From positions 1 through 37,931 of the forward strand of contig NZ_JOIY01000058.1 in assembly GCF_000720185.1 (NCBI RefSeq): 37,931 nt of DNA, written 5' to 3'. The DNA comes from Streptomyces sp. NRRL S-340 (GTDB lineage Bacteria; Actinomycetota; Actinomycetes; Streptomycetales; Streptomycetaceae). Positions 1 to 8,977 of this stretch are shown one piece after another (the first letter of the stretch is position 1; each line of letters starts with the position of its first letter). Under the pieces are notes generated by a model. That model was not told the origin of the DNA and ran no database searches. It worked only from the letters and a program-made list of their open reading frames with translations. Made by a program: the position numbers and the translations under genes.

Positions 1-1
1 C

Positions 2-3000
2 CAACCCGACACCAACACACCCCCCAGCCGCTGGCTCGCCAGCACCCCCAACATCCTCACCAACAACACCCACGGCGAACCCCACCACCAACTCCGCACA
101 CTGGGCGGGCACGTACAGGCCTCCGACCTGACCAGCTACACCATCATCGACCAGAACGGCCGCCACCTCGGACGAGCCCACCTGACACCCACCGACTGGC
201 TCATCAGAGAGCCGGGCTCTTCAGCGCTCGCCCTCCGAACCCACTACGCGCCTGCCAGGATCATCTACTCAGCCGACGGCAGGCAGGGCCTGGACATCAT
301 GAACGTCCCCCAGGTCCAACTTCCCTGGGCGACCACCGGCCGGCGATCCGCGCCCTACTTCTACATGGCTCATGGGAGCTACAACCGCGTCCCTGTACAC
401 GACTCACGCGGCAACACCCACTCACTGACGGGAGAGGGACTCGGCAATCTCCTGAAGCGACGGCCCAGCCTGCAATTCGACCGCGACCGGGAAATCGTCC
501 TCGTCTCCTGCAACACCGCAGCCCCCGCACCCGACGGAACAGTCATCGCGCAACAGGTCGCCGACATCACCGGACGCACCGTCCACGCCCCCTGGGGCGC
601 CACGACACCAGACCTGGAAACAGCACACCACGAAGGCTGGCGGACCTTCCGCCCCCAGTCCGAGCACCAACAACCCCACTCGTCCCGCCCCCGCCCCGCA
701 GGGCCCCCGCGCCCCCGAGCACTGCCACAGCCCCCCGCACACCCGAACAACGTCCGCTACCACATCAACTCAGCTCCCTCCGGGGACGACCCCATGCCCG
801 CAACCGGCAACGACGGCCCCAGCCCGAGCCGATCCGGAGCCTCCACCGATCACCACCTCGCCGCCCAGCCCTACAGCCAGGCCGTCTTCGATCACAACCT
901 GTCCGTGACGGGGCTGGACTACCGGCACGACGAGCGCGGCCACATGATCGCTTCACTGCGCAGGCTGATCACAACGGGATACACGGTCCTCACCGGCCCG
1001 GTCCCGCCCGAGGCGCAACCTGACGCGCGCGGAGCCGTCGGACTTTGGCAGCGTTCCGGCATGCCCCCCTTCGTCATCGCAGCAAACCTCACTGCTGGCC
1101 GCGTCACCATGAACACCCCCCACGGCCTGCGCACGTACACCGCCGAACAGTTCGCCGACCACCTCGCGACCACCCCCGCCCTCCAGCAGCACCCCACCGG
1201 ACCGATCGTCCTGCTCATCCCCCACGCCGCCGCCGGCGGCATGCACCTGCCCCGCACCATCGCCGCCCACAACACCCACGGCGAACCCCGCCACCAACTT
1301 TCCACACTGGGCGGGCACGTACAGGAAAACGATCTGACGACCTATACCCTCGTCGACGAAAACGGCCACCACCTCGGGCGGGCCACATTCTCGACCTCGG
1401 AGTGGCTTGATCGAGTATCGGACTCTGTTAATTATGGACGCCAATCGACATACCACTACGGCAAGTCCACGCAGAACGGAACGATCGAAGCAATAGACCC
1501 TCATTTCCCTCTCCCCTGGGTGAACACAAGCCGACAGAAACCTCCTTACTTCTTCGCCAGTCACGGTACGCGCCAGAATGTCTGGGCTTATGACTCACAG
1601 GGCCGCAAACATGAACTGACCGGCCCAGGGATCGGCAATCTACTGAAAAGGCGCCCCAGCCTTCAGCTCGATCAGGATCGGGAAATCGTTCTTCTCGTCT
1701 GCAGCGTCGCAGCGCCGGGGCAGGACGGAACAGTTATCGCGCAACAGGTTGCCGACATCACCGGCCGTACCGTATACGCTCCATCGGGCAGGGTCGCTCA
1801 CGATGCTTCCATCGTGGAAGAGGGCAGTTGGCACACCTTCCGCCCCCACGCCCAACGTCCGCAGGCCGAAACTCCCATTTCCCCGTCACCTGAAACCCAC
1901 AGCGGTGAGAGAGAGGGCCACGCCCGAGGCACGTCACGGTCCCAGCCGCAGCAACTCAAGCACACGGCAGCCGAAGAGACCTCTCCACAGGAACAGCCAG
2001 GTGTCACTGCACCGCAAGGCTCCTGGGCCCATAGCCGATCGGCGACCTCTCCTGGTGTCCCACACTCGCTTGAGACCTCGGCTTTTGCTTTTGCAGAGCG
2101 CCCACCAACTTTCGAAGAAATTTCCCGTTCAGCAGTCATGAGTCAATGGGTGGTCAGCCACGGTGAGCTGATCACAGGCGTTGACTACCGTTACGGAGGT
2201 GACGGCCGATTGGCGACTGCGATCGATCCACCAATTACCGAGAGGTTCCTTCACTACAATACGCCCCAGCTACCTAACGAGGTACGCCAAGGCATTAGGG
2301 GAGCGGCGTCCCCGTGGGGTGACGTTGCGCCCATAATGGTAATCGCTGACAGATCTTCCTTCGGCGTGGCAGTAACCTCTCTCAGTGGACCGACAGAGAT
2401 ATCTTTCGAGAATTTTTCCAGGCACGTGCGCAAGGTCATTGAGTATCACGGGTTTCCAGCAGGCGCTCCTGTAGTTCTCGTGATGCCGTATGCTGCGGCG
2501 GGACGGATCGAGTTGCCTCGCATTTTGGCAGCCCATACCGGCAGAGATGTATGGGCCAGCGACGGACCAGTCGCGCTTTTGAAGGAAAACGGGCGAGGAG
2601 CAGCGACTACCTGGATTGTGCAGCATGAACCGGCCGGCATCGCCGTAAGCCGTTGGATCGTCAGTCGACCGGGCGCTCTCAACTCGTTCGCCGACCAACC
2701 CGAGCGCATTCATCTGACGGCCACCACCGGAGAGACCGTTCCCGCCTCGGCCCTCCTGACTCACACGCTCATCAACGAACGCGGAGAACCCATCGGTCAG
2801 GCCGTCGACACAGCGGAGGATTGGCCTCTTTTCGAGGAGGAACTGCGTGAGCTGAACAGGGTGACGACCTACCGGACAGGTGAGGGATACCTCACCGAGC
2901 AGGGCCGCGGAGCCGTACGCGCCCGCCCGAACGCGCCGTACCGCGCTCTGCCCTGGGTGCGGGCGGGTGAGCAATCCACCCCGTACTTCTTCGTGACTCA

Positions 3001-4651
3001 TGGAGACATGGGGGTGCTCAAATTGCCCACCCGCACAGGCACCATCCTGCCCATGCCCGGGGAGCAAGTGGGCCGCTTGCTCGCCCAGGTGCCGTTGATC
3101 TCGCAGCGACCGTACGCTTCGATCGTTCTCGCCGCGTGTTTCAGCGGTTACGACGCAGAGAACCCGTTGAACAGCGTTGCCCAGCGAGTGGCTGATGTCA
3201 CCGGTCGCACGGTGCACGCGCCTTGGTCCAAGGTGTCCAACGCCTTGAGCCTGGTCGAGGGCCATGGCGACCAAGAGGGCTACTGGTTCACCTACCGTCC
3301 CCGGCAAGCGGCGCCCCGTCCCGGAATCGGTCACCCCGGGCAACCACTCCCCCCGCACCGAACCGTCGCCGGGCCCATCCGGGGTCACGCCCGGTCCGGT
3401 TCCGCCGCGGCCGAGCCGGCGACACTCGCGCTGAGGCCCTATCGGAATCTGCTTTTCCCGGCCGAAGTCGGCTCGATGTCAGTGGGTCTGGACTACCGGC
3501 ACGACGGTGCCGGACATCTGTCCCCCCAGGCATCCGCACCTCGGATCGACATGTTCATCACGCATGCCGGGGATCATCTTCCCTCCGTCATACCGGTGGA
3601 AGGCCAGGAACGCCCCGCTCCTTGGGGCAGCGTCCAACCACTCCTCATCGCCGCGGATCTCGCACCAGGGGGCGTCTCCGTGATGACCACGGGCGGCAGC
3701 CGGACACTCGCCATCCACGAGTTCGCCCGCCTCGTGTCCTCAGAGACGGCGATCAACAGCACTCCGCCCCATGTGCCTGTGGTACTGCTCGTTCCGAACG
3801 CAGCTGCCGGCGAGATGCACCTGCCCCGCATGCTGGCGCACTTGACGGAGAGAACAGTGTGGGCCACCGATGGGGAACTGGCTCTCGTCACAACCGGCAA
3901 CAGCGGCCCCAGCAGCCTCGCTCATAAGCCCGTGACACACGTGCTCCTCCACCGGCGCACCGACGGTGAAGGCGGCCGCTGGCTGCGCTCCCTGCCGACC
4001 GACCTGGACGCCCAGATAGCACGCCTCGGAGACACCACGGGGTTCCCCGAAGTCCACACACTGTCAACCATCGAAGGAGGGTCCGTAGATTCCTCCGAAA
4101 TTCCGTCCTACACATTGACGGATGAAAATTACATCCAAACAGGAAGGGCGATATTCTCCCGGGAGGAATGGGGTAGGATCAGATCCCATTTCTCCGACGT
4201 TTCCAAGGTCAGAGAATACGCCAGAAGCACCGAAGACGGCACGGAAGAAGTCTCCGAAGACGGTCAGGTTGCCACCACTCCCGTTCCCTGGGGCATGCCG
4301 TCCGTGATTCCTTATTACCTGGTGACGCACGGTCGCGTCGGGGGTGTCGCACTGCCGACCCCGAACGGGCGCGCACATGTCGACGGTCAGACCCTAGGCC
4401 AATGGCTGCGGCGACGGGCGAGTTTCGAGAGCCATCCTCGACCTATCGTTCTCCTGAGCTGCCGCAGCGGCGAAACCAGGGAAGGGGTGGAAATTTCAGT
4501 CGCCCAAGAAGTAGCTGAAATCACCGGCCAGACAGTTTATGCTCCGTCAACCGCGGTGTGGACTGATTTTGCAGTTGATTCCACCGACGGAGGCCGATGG
4601 GAAACATTCCGCCCGCAGCAGACTGGTTCCTCTCAGAACGGAAGAAAATGA
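2..4651 (+). CDS. Giant modular 'lonely Cys'-type protein, C-terminal part (5' end outside window)
   Basis: The frame is open from the first bases of the window, so the gene starts upstream; an internal ATG at 299 is not the start. The protein is built of alternating related modules of about 200 residues. Four modules carry a His-Gly after a hydrophobic strand (His codons at 371, 1562, 2999, 4328) and, 46, 46, 46 and 44 codons later, a Cys after a second strand (codons at 509, 1700, 3137, 4460). Between them lie three full modules, plus a fourth cut by the window edge, in which Cys is replaced by Pro (P-x-AAAG) and the His-Gly is lost. No membrane segment is seen. Large Streptomyces proteins of this kind are annotated as lonely Cys domain proteins. 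The strand-HG/strand-C pattern recalls caspase-fold (clan CD) peptidases, which is my inference. The next gene suggests a type VII secreted or associated effector. Confidence 0.75.
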   Translation, partial: QPDTNTPPSRWLASTPNILTNNTHGEPHHQLRTLGGHVQASDLTSYTIIDQNGRHLGRAHLTPTDWLIREPGSSALALRTHYAPARIIYSADGRQGLDIMNVPQVQLPWATTGRRSAPYFYMAHGSYNRVPVHDSRGNTHSLTGEGLGNLLKRRPSLQFDRDREIVLVSCNTAAPAPDGTVIAQQVADITGRTVHAPWGATTPDLETAHHEGWRTFRPQSEHQQPHSSRPRPAGPPRPRALPQPPAHPNNVRYHINSAPSGDDPMPATGNDGPSPSRSGASTDHHLAAQPYSQAVFDHNLSVTGLDYRHDERGHMIASLRRLITTGYTVLTGPVPPEAQPDARGAVGLWQRSGMPPFVIAANLTAGRVTMNTPHGLRTYTAEQFADHLATTPALQQHPTGPIVLLIPHAAAGGMHLPRTIAAHNTHGEPRHQLSTLGGHVQENDLTTYTLVDENGHHLGRATFSTSEWLDRVSDSVNYGRQSTYHYGKSTQNGTIEAIDPHFPLPWVNTSRQKPPYFFASHGTRQNVWAYDSQGRKHELTGPGIGNLLKRRPSLQLDQDREIVLLVCSVAAPGQDGTVIAQQVADITGRTVYAPSGRVAHDASIVEEGSWHTFRPHAQRPQAETPISPSPETHSGEREGHARGTSRSQPQQLKHTAAEETSPQEQPGVTAPQGSWAHSRSATSPGVPHSLETSAFAFAERPPTFEEISRSAVMSQWVVSHGELITGVDYRYGGDGRLATAIDPPITERFLHYNTPQLPNEVRQGIRGAASPWGDVAPIMVIADRSSFGVAVTSLSGPTEISFENFSRHVRKVIEYHGFPAGAPVVLVMPYAAAGRIELPRILAAHTGRDVWASDGPVALLKENGRGAATTWIVQHEPAGIAVSRWIVSRPGALNSFADQPERIHLTATTGETVPASALLTHTLINERGEPIGQAVDTAEDWPLFEEELRELNRVTTYRTGEGYLTEQGRGAVRARPNAPYRALPWVRAGEQSTPYFFVTHGDMGVLKLPTRTGTILPMPGEQVGRLLAQVPLISQRPYASIVLAACFSGYDAENPLNSVAQRVADVTGRTVHAPWSKVSNALSLVEGHGDQEGYWFTYRPRQAAPRPGIGHPGQPLPPHRTVAGPIRGHARSGSAAAEPATLALRPYRNLLFPAEVGSMSVGLDYRHDGAGHLSPQASAPRIDMFITHAGDHLPSVIPVEGQERPAPWGSVQPLLIAADLAPGGVSVMTTGGSRTLAIHEFARLVSSETAINSTPPHVPVVLLVPNAAAGEMHLPRMLAHLTERTVWATDGELALVTTGNSGPSSLAHKPVTHVLLHRRTDGEGGRWLRSLPTDLDAQIARLGDTTGFPEVHTLSTIEGGSVDSSEIPSYTLTDENYIQTGRAIFSREEWGRIRSHFSDVSKVREYARSTEDGTEEVSEDGQVATTPVPWGMPSVIPYYLVTHGRVGGVALPTPNGRAHVDGQTLGQWLRRRASFESHPRPIVLLSCRSGETREGVEISVAQEVAEITGQTVYAPSTAVWTDFAVDSTDGGRWETFRPQQTGSSQNGRK
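65..1325 (+). repeat. Near-identical DNA copies within the modular gene
   Basis: Bases 65-119 and 1271-1325 match at 51 of 55 positions, 1206 bp apart, and both encode the end of a degenerate module. The His/Cys modules also keep long nucleotide matches around the motif VADITGRTV (near 560 and 1750). This indicates recent duplication or gene conversion between modules. Later modules (after about 2 kb) are more diverged and less GC-rich. Confidence 0.75.
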
Positions 4652-5310
4652 GCGACCCGACCCGACCTGAGCAGCACGAGTTCGACCCACTCTCCACCGT
4701 CCCCGACGAGCTCCGTGAAGCCGCCAAGGCCGCACCCGATCACTGGCTCGGCCTCGTCGACCCCGGCTGGCGCGGTGAGGGTGCGCCACCGCGCTGGACC
4801 GTGGCAGGCGAGTACCGTTCCAGCCCCGAGGGCGAAGTGGTGGAGTGGCGGGAGAACGAGGAGTACCGTCCCTCGCCGCTGGCGCTGGGATGGCCCCAAC
4901 CGACCGATCCCGTGGACGAAGCCGTGCAGTTGTCCTCCACCGGCTGGGGGCCTCCGGAGGATGTCCCGCAGCGGTTGGCCGGCACGATCGTGGGCATCTG
5001 GCTGGCACCCGACGGCACCCCGCTGCGGACTCGGACACCCGACGGCACAGCGGTTGTCCCCGTCTTCACCTCCGGTGAGCAGTTGCAGGCCGCGAGTCAG
5101 TTCGCGACCAGCACCATCCCGGTGCAGGAACTGGCCGGTCTGCTTGCCGCCGACGAGCAGTTGTATCTGAACCCGCTCAGCGTCGTCGCCATGGTCGTCG
5201 ATCCCGGGGCCGTCCTCACAGCGGCGGCCACCGACGGGGAGGGGGAAGGCGCGGAGACGGGAACGGCAGTGACCGGCACTTCCCCTGACGGCTCCCCTAT
5301 TACGGCGTAA
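4648..5310 (+). CDS. Type VII secretion system-associated protein, SseB-like
   Basis: This 220-residue protein starts at the ATG that overlaps the stop of the giant gene (ATGA, 4648-4651), so the two are translationally coupled. It is soluble and acidic. Residues around 28-45 (APDHWLGLVDPGW) and 70-90 (EYRPSPLALGWPQPTDPVD) match, from memory, the conserved N-terminus of a Streptomyces family annotated as type VII secretion system-associated. The second half (VVPVFTSGEQL, LYLNPLSVVAMVVDPG) resembles the SseB fold. A role as chaperone or escort for the giant protein is inferred from the coupling. The final codons and TAA stop lie inside a repeated palindrome (5293-5317). Family assignment is fairly sure; the function is not. 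Confidence 0.75.
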   Translation: MSDPTRPEQHEFDPLSTVPDELREAAKAAPDHWLGLVDPGWRGEGAPPRWTVAGEYRSSPEGEVVEWRENEEYRPSPLALGWPQPTDPVDEAVQLSSTGWGPPEDVPQRLAGTIVGIWLAPDGTPLRTRTPDGTAVVPVFTSGEQLQAASQFATSTIPVQELAGLLAADEQLYLNPLSVVAMVVDPGAVLTAAATDGEGEGAETGTAVTGTSPDGSPITA

Positions 5311-5317
5311 TAGGGGA
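5293..5317. repeat. Palindromic site 1, extended to 25 bp, at gene 3' end
   Basis: Core TATTACGGCGTAATA, centre 5305, extended by TCCCC/GGGGA arms. It contains the stop codon (5308-5310) of the upstream gene and could act as a terminator as well as a protein-binding site. It is the copy farthest from the par genes. Confidence 0.85.
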
Positions 5318-5525
5318 CGGCCGAACGCGGTCCTCATACGGGAATGCCGGACCCGGTCCTCGCCGGAAACGAGACACATATCTGACGCGTCGACACGTTA
5401 CACTCCGTCAGTCTGCCCAGGTGTGCACTCCGTTGGGACACATGTTTGCTTCGGACACGCCTGGCAGCACTGTCGTGGGCCGCCCCAGGCCCTTCCTCCC
5501 TCATCCTCCGAGGAACGAGACTGAC

Positions 5526-7226
5526 GTGAACGACGACCTCCACCCGGGCCGCCGGCGCCTGCTGAAGATGTTCGGACTGGGTGCCACCGCGACCACGGCC
5601 GCCCTGCTCCAGGGCGACCCGGTGCTCGCCGCGACCCTCGGCTACGACGAGAAGACCGGGGTGTCCCCGACGACCTACCGGGCGCCCAAGGGCCTGGCGA
5701 GGAACACCGCGGCCAAGCAGACCGCGCTCGGCTGGATCGACGCCAACCAGGGTGCCGTCACGAAGCTGAACGACGACGTCTGGAAGTACGCGGAGCTGTC
5801 GCTGCGCGAGTGGAAGTCCTCCCTCGCCACCGCCAACCTGCTCAAGGCCAACGGCTTCACGGTCGAATGGGGTTCGGCGGGCTTCCCGACCGCGTTCGTC
5901 GCCACCTACGGCAACGGCGGCCCGGTGCTGGGCTTCAACGCCGAGTACGACGCGCTTCCGGGGCTGTCGCAGAAGAAGGGCGTGGCCAGCCACGACCCGC
6001 TCGTCTACAACTACGACGCCTACGGCCCGTCGTACGGCGCCGGGCACGGTGACGCCCACAACGCGCTGGGCGCGGGCGGTACGGCCGCCGCCATCGCGGT
6101 CGCGCAGGCCATCCGGGCGCACGGGCTGAAGGCGACCGTGAAGCTGTTCGGCAGCGCCGGAGAGGAGCAGCTCGTCGGCAAGGCGTACGCCGTGAAGGAG
6201 GGCGTCTACGACGGTCTCGACGCGTTCCTCGACTGGCACCCGTTCAACATCACGACCCCGTTCTGGAACACCACCAGTGCACTGATATCGGCCACGTTCA
6301 CCTTCCTCGGCGCCTCCGGTCACGGCGGCACCCCGCTCGGCAACAAGAGCGGTCTCGACGGCGCGCTGCTGATGGCGACCATGTCCGAGTACCTGCGGGA
6401 GAAGAACGTCGCGCCCTCGGGACGGTTCCACTACGCCGTGATCAACGGCGGCGGCGCCCCGAACGTGACCCCGGACATGTGCTCCATCTGGTTCTTCGTC
6501 CGCGAGGGCAGCCCGGCGCGCGCCCAGGTGCTCTACGACAAGATCGTGGAGTGCGCGAAGGCCGCCGCGCAGGCCAGCCAGACCCGGCTGGTGCACAAGT
6601 TCCACTCGGCGACCTGGAACCTGCTGGCGAACAAGGCCGGCGCCGAGCTGCTGTACGACAACATGCAGCAGATCGGCGCGCCGAAGTTCACCGACGCCGA
6701 CCACACCCTGGCGAAGGCCGTGCAGAAGTCGCTCGGCCGCCCGGAGGTGGGCATGCCCACCGACCTGGTGCCGCTCGCTCCGCCGGCCGCCGCCTACACC
6801 GGCGGGCTGGCCACGGACACCGCCGACATCAGCTGGCAGGCTCCCACCGCGGTGCTGCTGTCCGCCGCGTATCCGCCCGGTCTGCCCAACCACAACTGGG
6901 GTGTCACCGCGACGGCGGCCACCAACATCGGGCACCAGGCGATGCTGTCGGCCGCCCGCTACCTCGCGGCGGGCGCCGTCGACCTCATCGAGCAGCCCGA
7001 CCGGCTCGACGCGATGAAGCAGGAGTTCAAGGGCCGCACCGAGGGCGTCAAGTGGGCCTCGATGATCCCCGACGGCACCCAGCCGCCGCTGTACGAGCCG
7101 CCCGCGGACTTCCTGAAGGCAACGGGGCAGAGCTGGCCGCCCGAGGGCGTCACCTGGCCGGTGCCGCCGGTGGTCGCCGCCGAGCAGCTCGGTACGACCG
7201 GACCGAACCTGCCGCCCGTCACCTGA
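5526..7226 (+). CDS. Tat-exported M20-family amidohydrolase/peptidase (AbgB-like)
   Basis: A 566-residue zinc hydrolase. The GTG at 5526 follows AGGAACGAG and opens a twin-arginine signal (GRRRLLKMFGLGATATTAALL ending near DPVLAA), so the protein is probably exported folded; longer upstream starts would bury this signal. The M20 fold is shown by GFNAEYDALPG, the metal-binding GHGDAHNALG (which differs from the usual GHxCGHN), the GSAGEEQ acidic motif and the dimerisation-domain segment GASGHGGTP. Within M20 it most resembles p-aminobenzoyl-glutamate hydrolase subunit B-like amidohydrolases. The substrate cannot be told. It is monocistronic, followed by a strong hairpin at 7284-7322. Confidence 0.88.
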   Translation: MNDDLHPGRRRLLKMFGLGATATTAALLQGDPVLAATLGYDEKTGVSPTTYRAPKGLARNTAAKQTALGWIDANQGAVTKLNDDVWKYAELSLREWKSSLATANLLKANGFTVEWGSAGFPTAFVATYGNGGPVLGFNAEYDALPGLSQKKGVASHDPLVYNYDAYGPSYGAGHGDAHNALGAGGTAAAIAVAQAIRAHGLKATVKLFGSAGEEQLVGKAYAVKEGVYDGLDAFLDWHPFNITTPFWNTTSALISATFTFLGASGHGGTPLGNKSGLDGALLMATMSEYLREKNVAPSGRFHYAVINGGGAPNVTPDMCSIWFFVREGSPARAQVLYDKIVECAKAAAQASQTRLVHKFHSATWNLLANKAGAELLYDNMQQIGAPKFTDADHTLAKAVQKSLGRPEVGMPTDLVPLAPPAAAYTGGLATDTADISWQAPTAVLLSAAYPPGLPNHNWGVTATAATNIGHQAMLSAARYLAAGAVDLIEQPDRLDAMKQEFKGRTEGVKWASMIPDGTQPPLYEPPADFLKATGQSWPPEGVTWPVPPVVAAEQLGTTGPNLPPVT

Positions 7227-7283
7227 CGGTCCCGGCCGTCCCTGCCCGGAGACCCCCGGGGGCCCGTCCCTCCCCCGGGTACG

Positions 7284-7322
7284 CCCGTCCGTGGCCGCGC
7301 ACTCCCCGCGGCCACGGACGGG
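7284..7322 (+). terminator. Hairpin terminator after the M20 hydrolase gene
   Basis: Perfect 16-bp GC-rich stem (7284-7299 with 7307-7322) and a 7-nt loop, 57 bp after the stop codon. There is no long T tract, as is common in Streptomyces. It separates the hydrolase from the P450 operon. Confidence 0.8.
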
Positions 7323-7481
7323 GAAACATGTGTGTGTTCCATCAGCCGGGAATGGCGAAAAGCATGCCCTATACACGGATCTCTCTTCCGCGGACGGCAG
7401 TCGCGTCGTAACGTGCGCCCCGGCGCCCCCACTTCCATCGCCACTCCCATCAGGCACACGCCCGGAAGCCGAGGATCAGTC

Positions 7482-8726
7482 ATGACCAAGGCAGCATCCG
7501 TTCCCAGTCCAGCCCTCTCCCCCCTCCCCGCAGCCGCCCCCTGGCCCGCCGAGCGCGCCCCCGGCTGCCCCTTCGACCCTCCCCCGTCGGTGACGGCCCT
7601 GCTGGACAGCGCCCCCATCTCCCGGGTGACCCTCTGGAACGGCGCGAGCGCCTGGCTGGTGACCCGCCACGCCGACCAGGTCGCCCTGCTGCGCGACCCC
7701 CGTGTCAGCGCCGACAACACCCGGCCCGGCTACCCCAGCATGAGCGCGGGCAGCGACGCCATCCGCGCACGTCACCGGGCCTTCATCACCATGGACGAGC
7801 CCGAGCACAACGAACGACGGCGCCTGTACACGGGCAATTTCACCGTAAAGGCCACCGAGCGGCTGCGCCCGCGCATCCGGCGGATCATCGGCGACCTCCT
7901 CGACGCGATGGAACGCCAGGGACCGCCCGCCGACCTCGTCACCGCCTTCGCCCTCCCCCTGCCCTCGCTCGTCATCTGCGAGCTGCTCGGCGTCCCCTAC
8001 GAGGACCACGACTTCTTCCAGCGGGCCAGCGCCGCGATCATCGACACCCGCAGCACACCACAGGCCGCCGTCGCCGCCTCCCAGGAACTGGTCGACTACC
8101 TGCGCGGCCTCATCCTGCGCAAGGCAGAGCGGCCCGGGGACGACCTGCTCAGCCGCATGGCCACCGAACAACTGGCCACCGGACTCGGCACCGAGGACGA
8201 GTGCGCCAACGAGGCCCGGCTGCTGCTGGTCGCCGGGCACGAGACCACCGCCAACATGATCGCGCTGGGCACCTGCGCCTTCCTCCAGCACCCGGACCAG
8301 CTGGCCGCCGTCCGTGACGGTGACGCCCGCCAAGTGGCGGACGCCGTCGAGGAGATGCTGCGCTACCTGACCATCACCCACATGGGACGCCGCCGGGTGG
8401 CGCTGGAGGACATCGAGATCGGCGGGGTCCGCATCGCGGCGGGCGACGGCATCCTGTGCGTGAGCGAGGCCGCCAACCGCGACCCGTCGGTCTTCGAAGC
8501 CCCCGACCGCCTCGACGTCACCCGCTCCAGCCGGCAGCACATGGCCTTCGGCTCGGGCCCCCACCAGTGCCTCGGCCAGAACCTCGCCCGCGTGGAACTC
8601 CAGGAGGCCTACCCGGCCCTGCTGCGCCGCTTCCCGCGCCTGCGGCTCGACCGCCCGCTCGAGGAGATCCCCTTCCGCACCGCGGCGGTGGTCTACGGCG
8701 TACGCGAACTGCCCCTCACCTGGTGA
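7482..8726 (+). CDS. Cytochrome P450, CYP105-like
   Basis: A 414-residue soluble bacterial P450. Visible signatures are the I-helix AGHETT (251-256), the K-helix ExxR within EEMLRY (291-294) and the heme loop FGSGPHQCLGQNLAR with axial Cys363. HQCLGQNLAR is typical of the CYP105 family of Streptomyces oxygenases. The start at 7482 follows GAGGATC. The next two genes encode a [3Fe-4S] ferredoxin and a ferredoxin reductase, so the operon supplies its own electron chain from NAD(P)H. The substrate is unknown; a xenobiotic or a natural-product precursor are both possible. Confidence 0.95.
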   Translation: MTKAASVPSPALSPLPAAAPWPAERAPGCPFDPPPSVTALLDSAPISRVTLWNGASAWLVTRHADQVALLRDPRVSADNTRPGYPSMSAGSDAIRARHRAFITMDEPEHNERRRLYTGNFTVKATERLRPRIRRIIGDLLDAMERQGPPADLVTAFALPLPSLVICELLGVPYEDHDFFQRASAAIIDTRSTPQAAVAASQELVDYLRGLILRKAERPGDDLLSRMATEQLATGLGTEDECANEARLLLVAGHETTANMIALGTCAFLQHPDQLAAVRDGDARQVADAVEEMLRYLTITHMGRRRVALEDIEIGGVRIAAGDGILCVSEAANRDPSVFEAPDRLDVTRSSRQHMAFGSGPHQCLGQNLARVELQEAYPALLRRFPRLRLDRPLEEIPFRTAAVVYGVRELPLTW

Positions 8727-8782
8727 CCGGGCCTGCCCGCCGGCCTTCCCCCCGACCCCAACTCCCCGATGACAGGAGCGAC

Positions 8783-8977
8783 ATGAACATCACCATCGAC
8801 GAGGACAAGTGCTGCGGCGCCGGTCAGTGCGTCCTGGTCGCGCCCGAGGTCTTCGACCAGCGCGACGAGGACGGCGTCGTCGTCCTCCTCACCGCACGGC
8901 CGGCCGAGGACCAGCACGACGCCGTACGCGAGGCGGTCGCCGTCTGCCCGGCCGCCGCCATCGAGGTCCAGGCGTGA
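8783..8977 (+). CDS. [3Fe-4S] ferredoxin, P450 redox partner
   Basis: A 64-residue ferredoxin with an AGGAG ribosome site just before ATG 8783. Cys10 or Cys11, Cys16 and Cys55 (CCGAGQC and VCPAAAIEV) give the C-x5-C...CP layout of the single-cluster ferredoxins that serve CYP105-type P450s. The doubled Cys10-Cys11 is slightly unusual; the second occupies the position that is often Ile or Val. It passes electrons from the reductase encoded next (GTGA overlap) to the P450 encoded upstream. Confidence 0.93.
   Translation: MNITIDEDKCCGAGQCVLVAPEVFDQRDEDGVVVLLTARPAEDQHDAVREAVAVCPAAAIEVQA

Noticed and set aside
2270..3388. A 372-codon minus-strand open frame inside the giant gene
   Set aside because: No family features; it is the complement of a plus-strand gene whose modules repeat in register.
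5334..7457. A 707-codon minus-strand open frame over the M20 hydrolase
   Set aside because: Typical high-GC shadow; the plus-strand gene has motifs, a signal peptide and a ribosome site.
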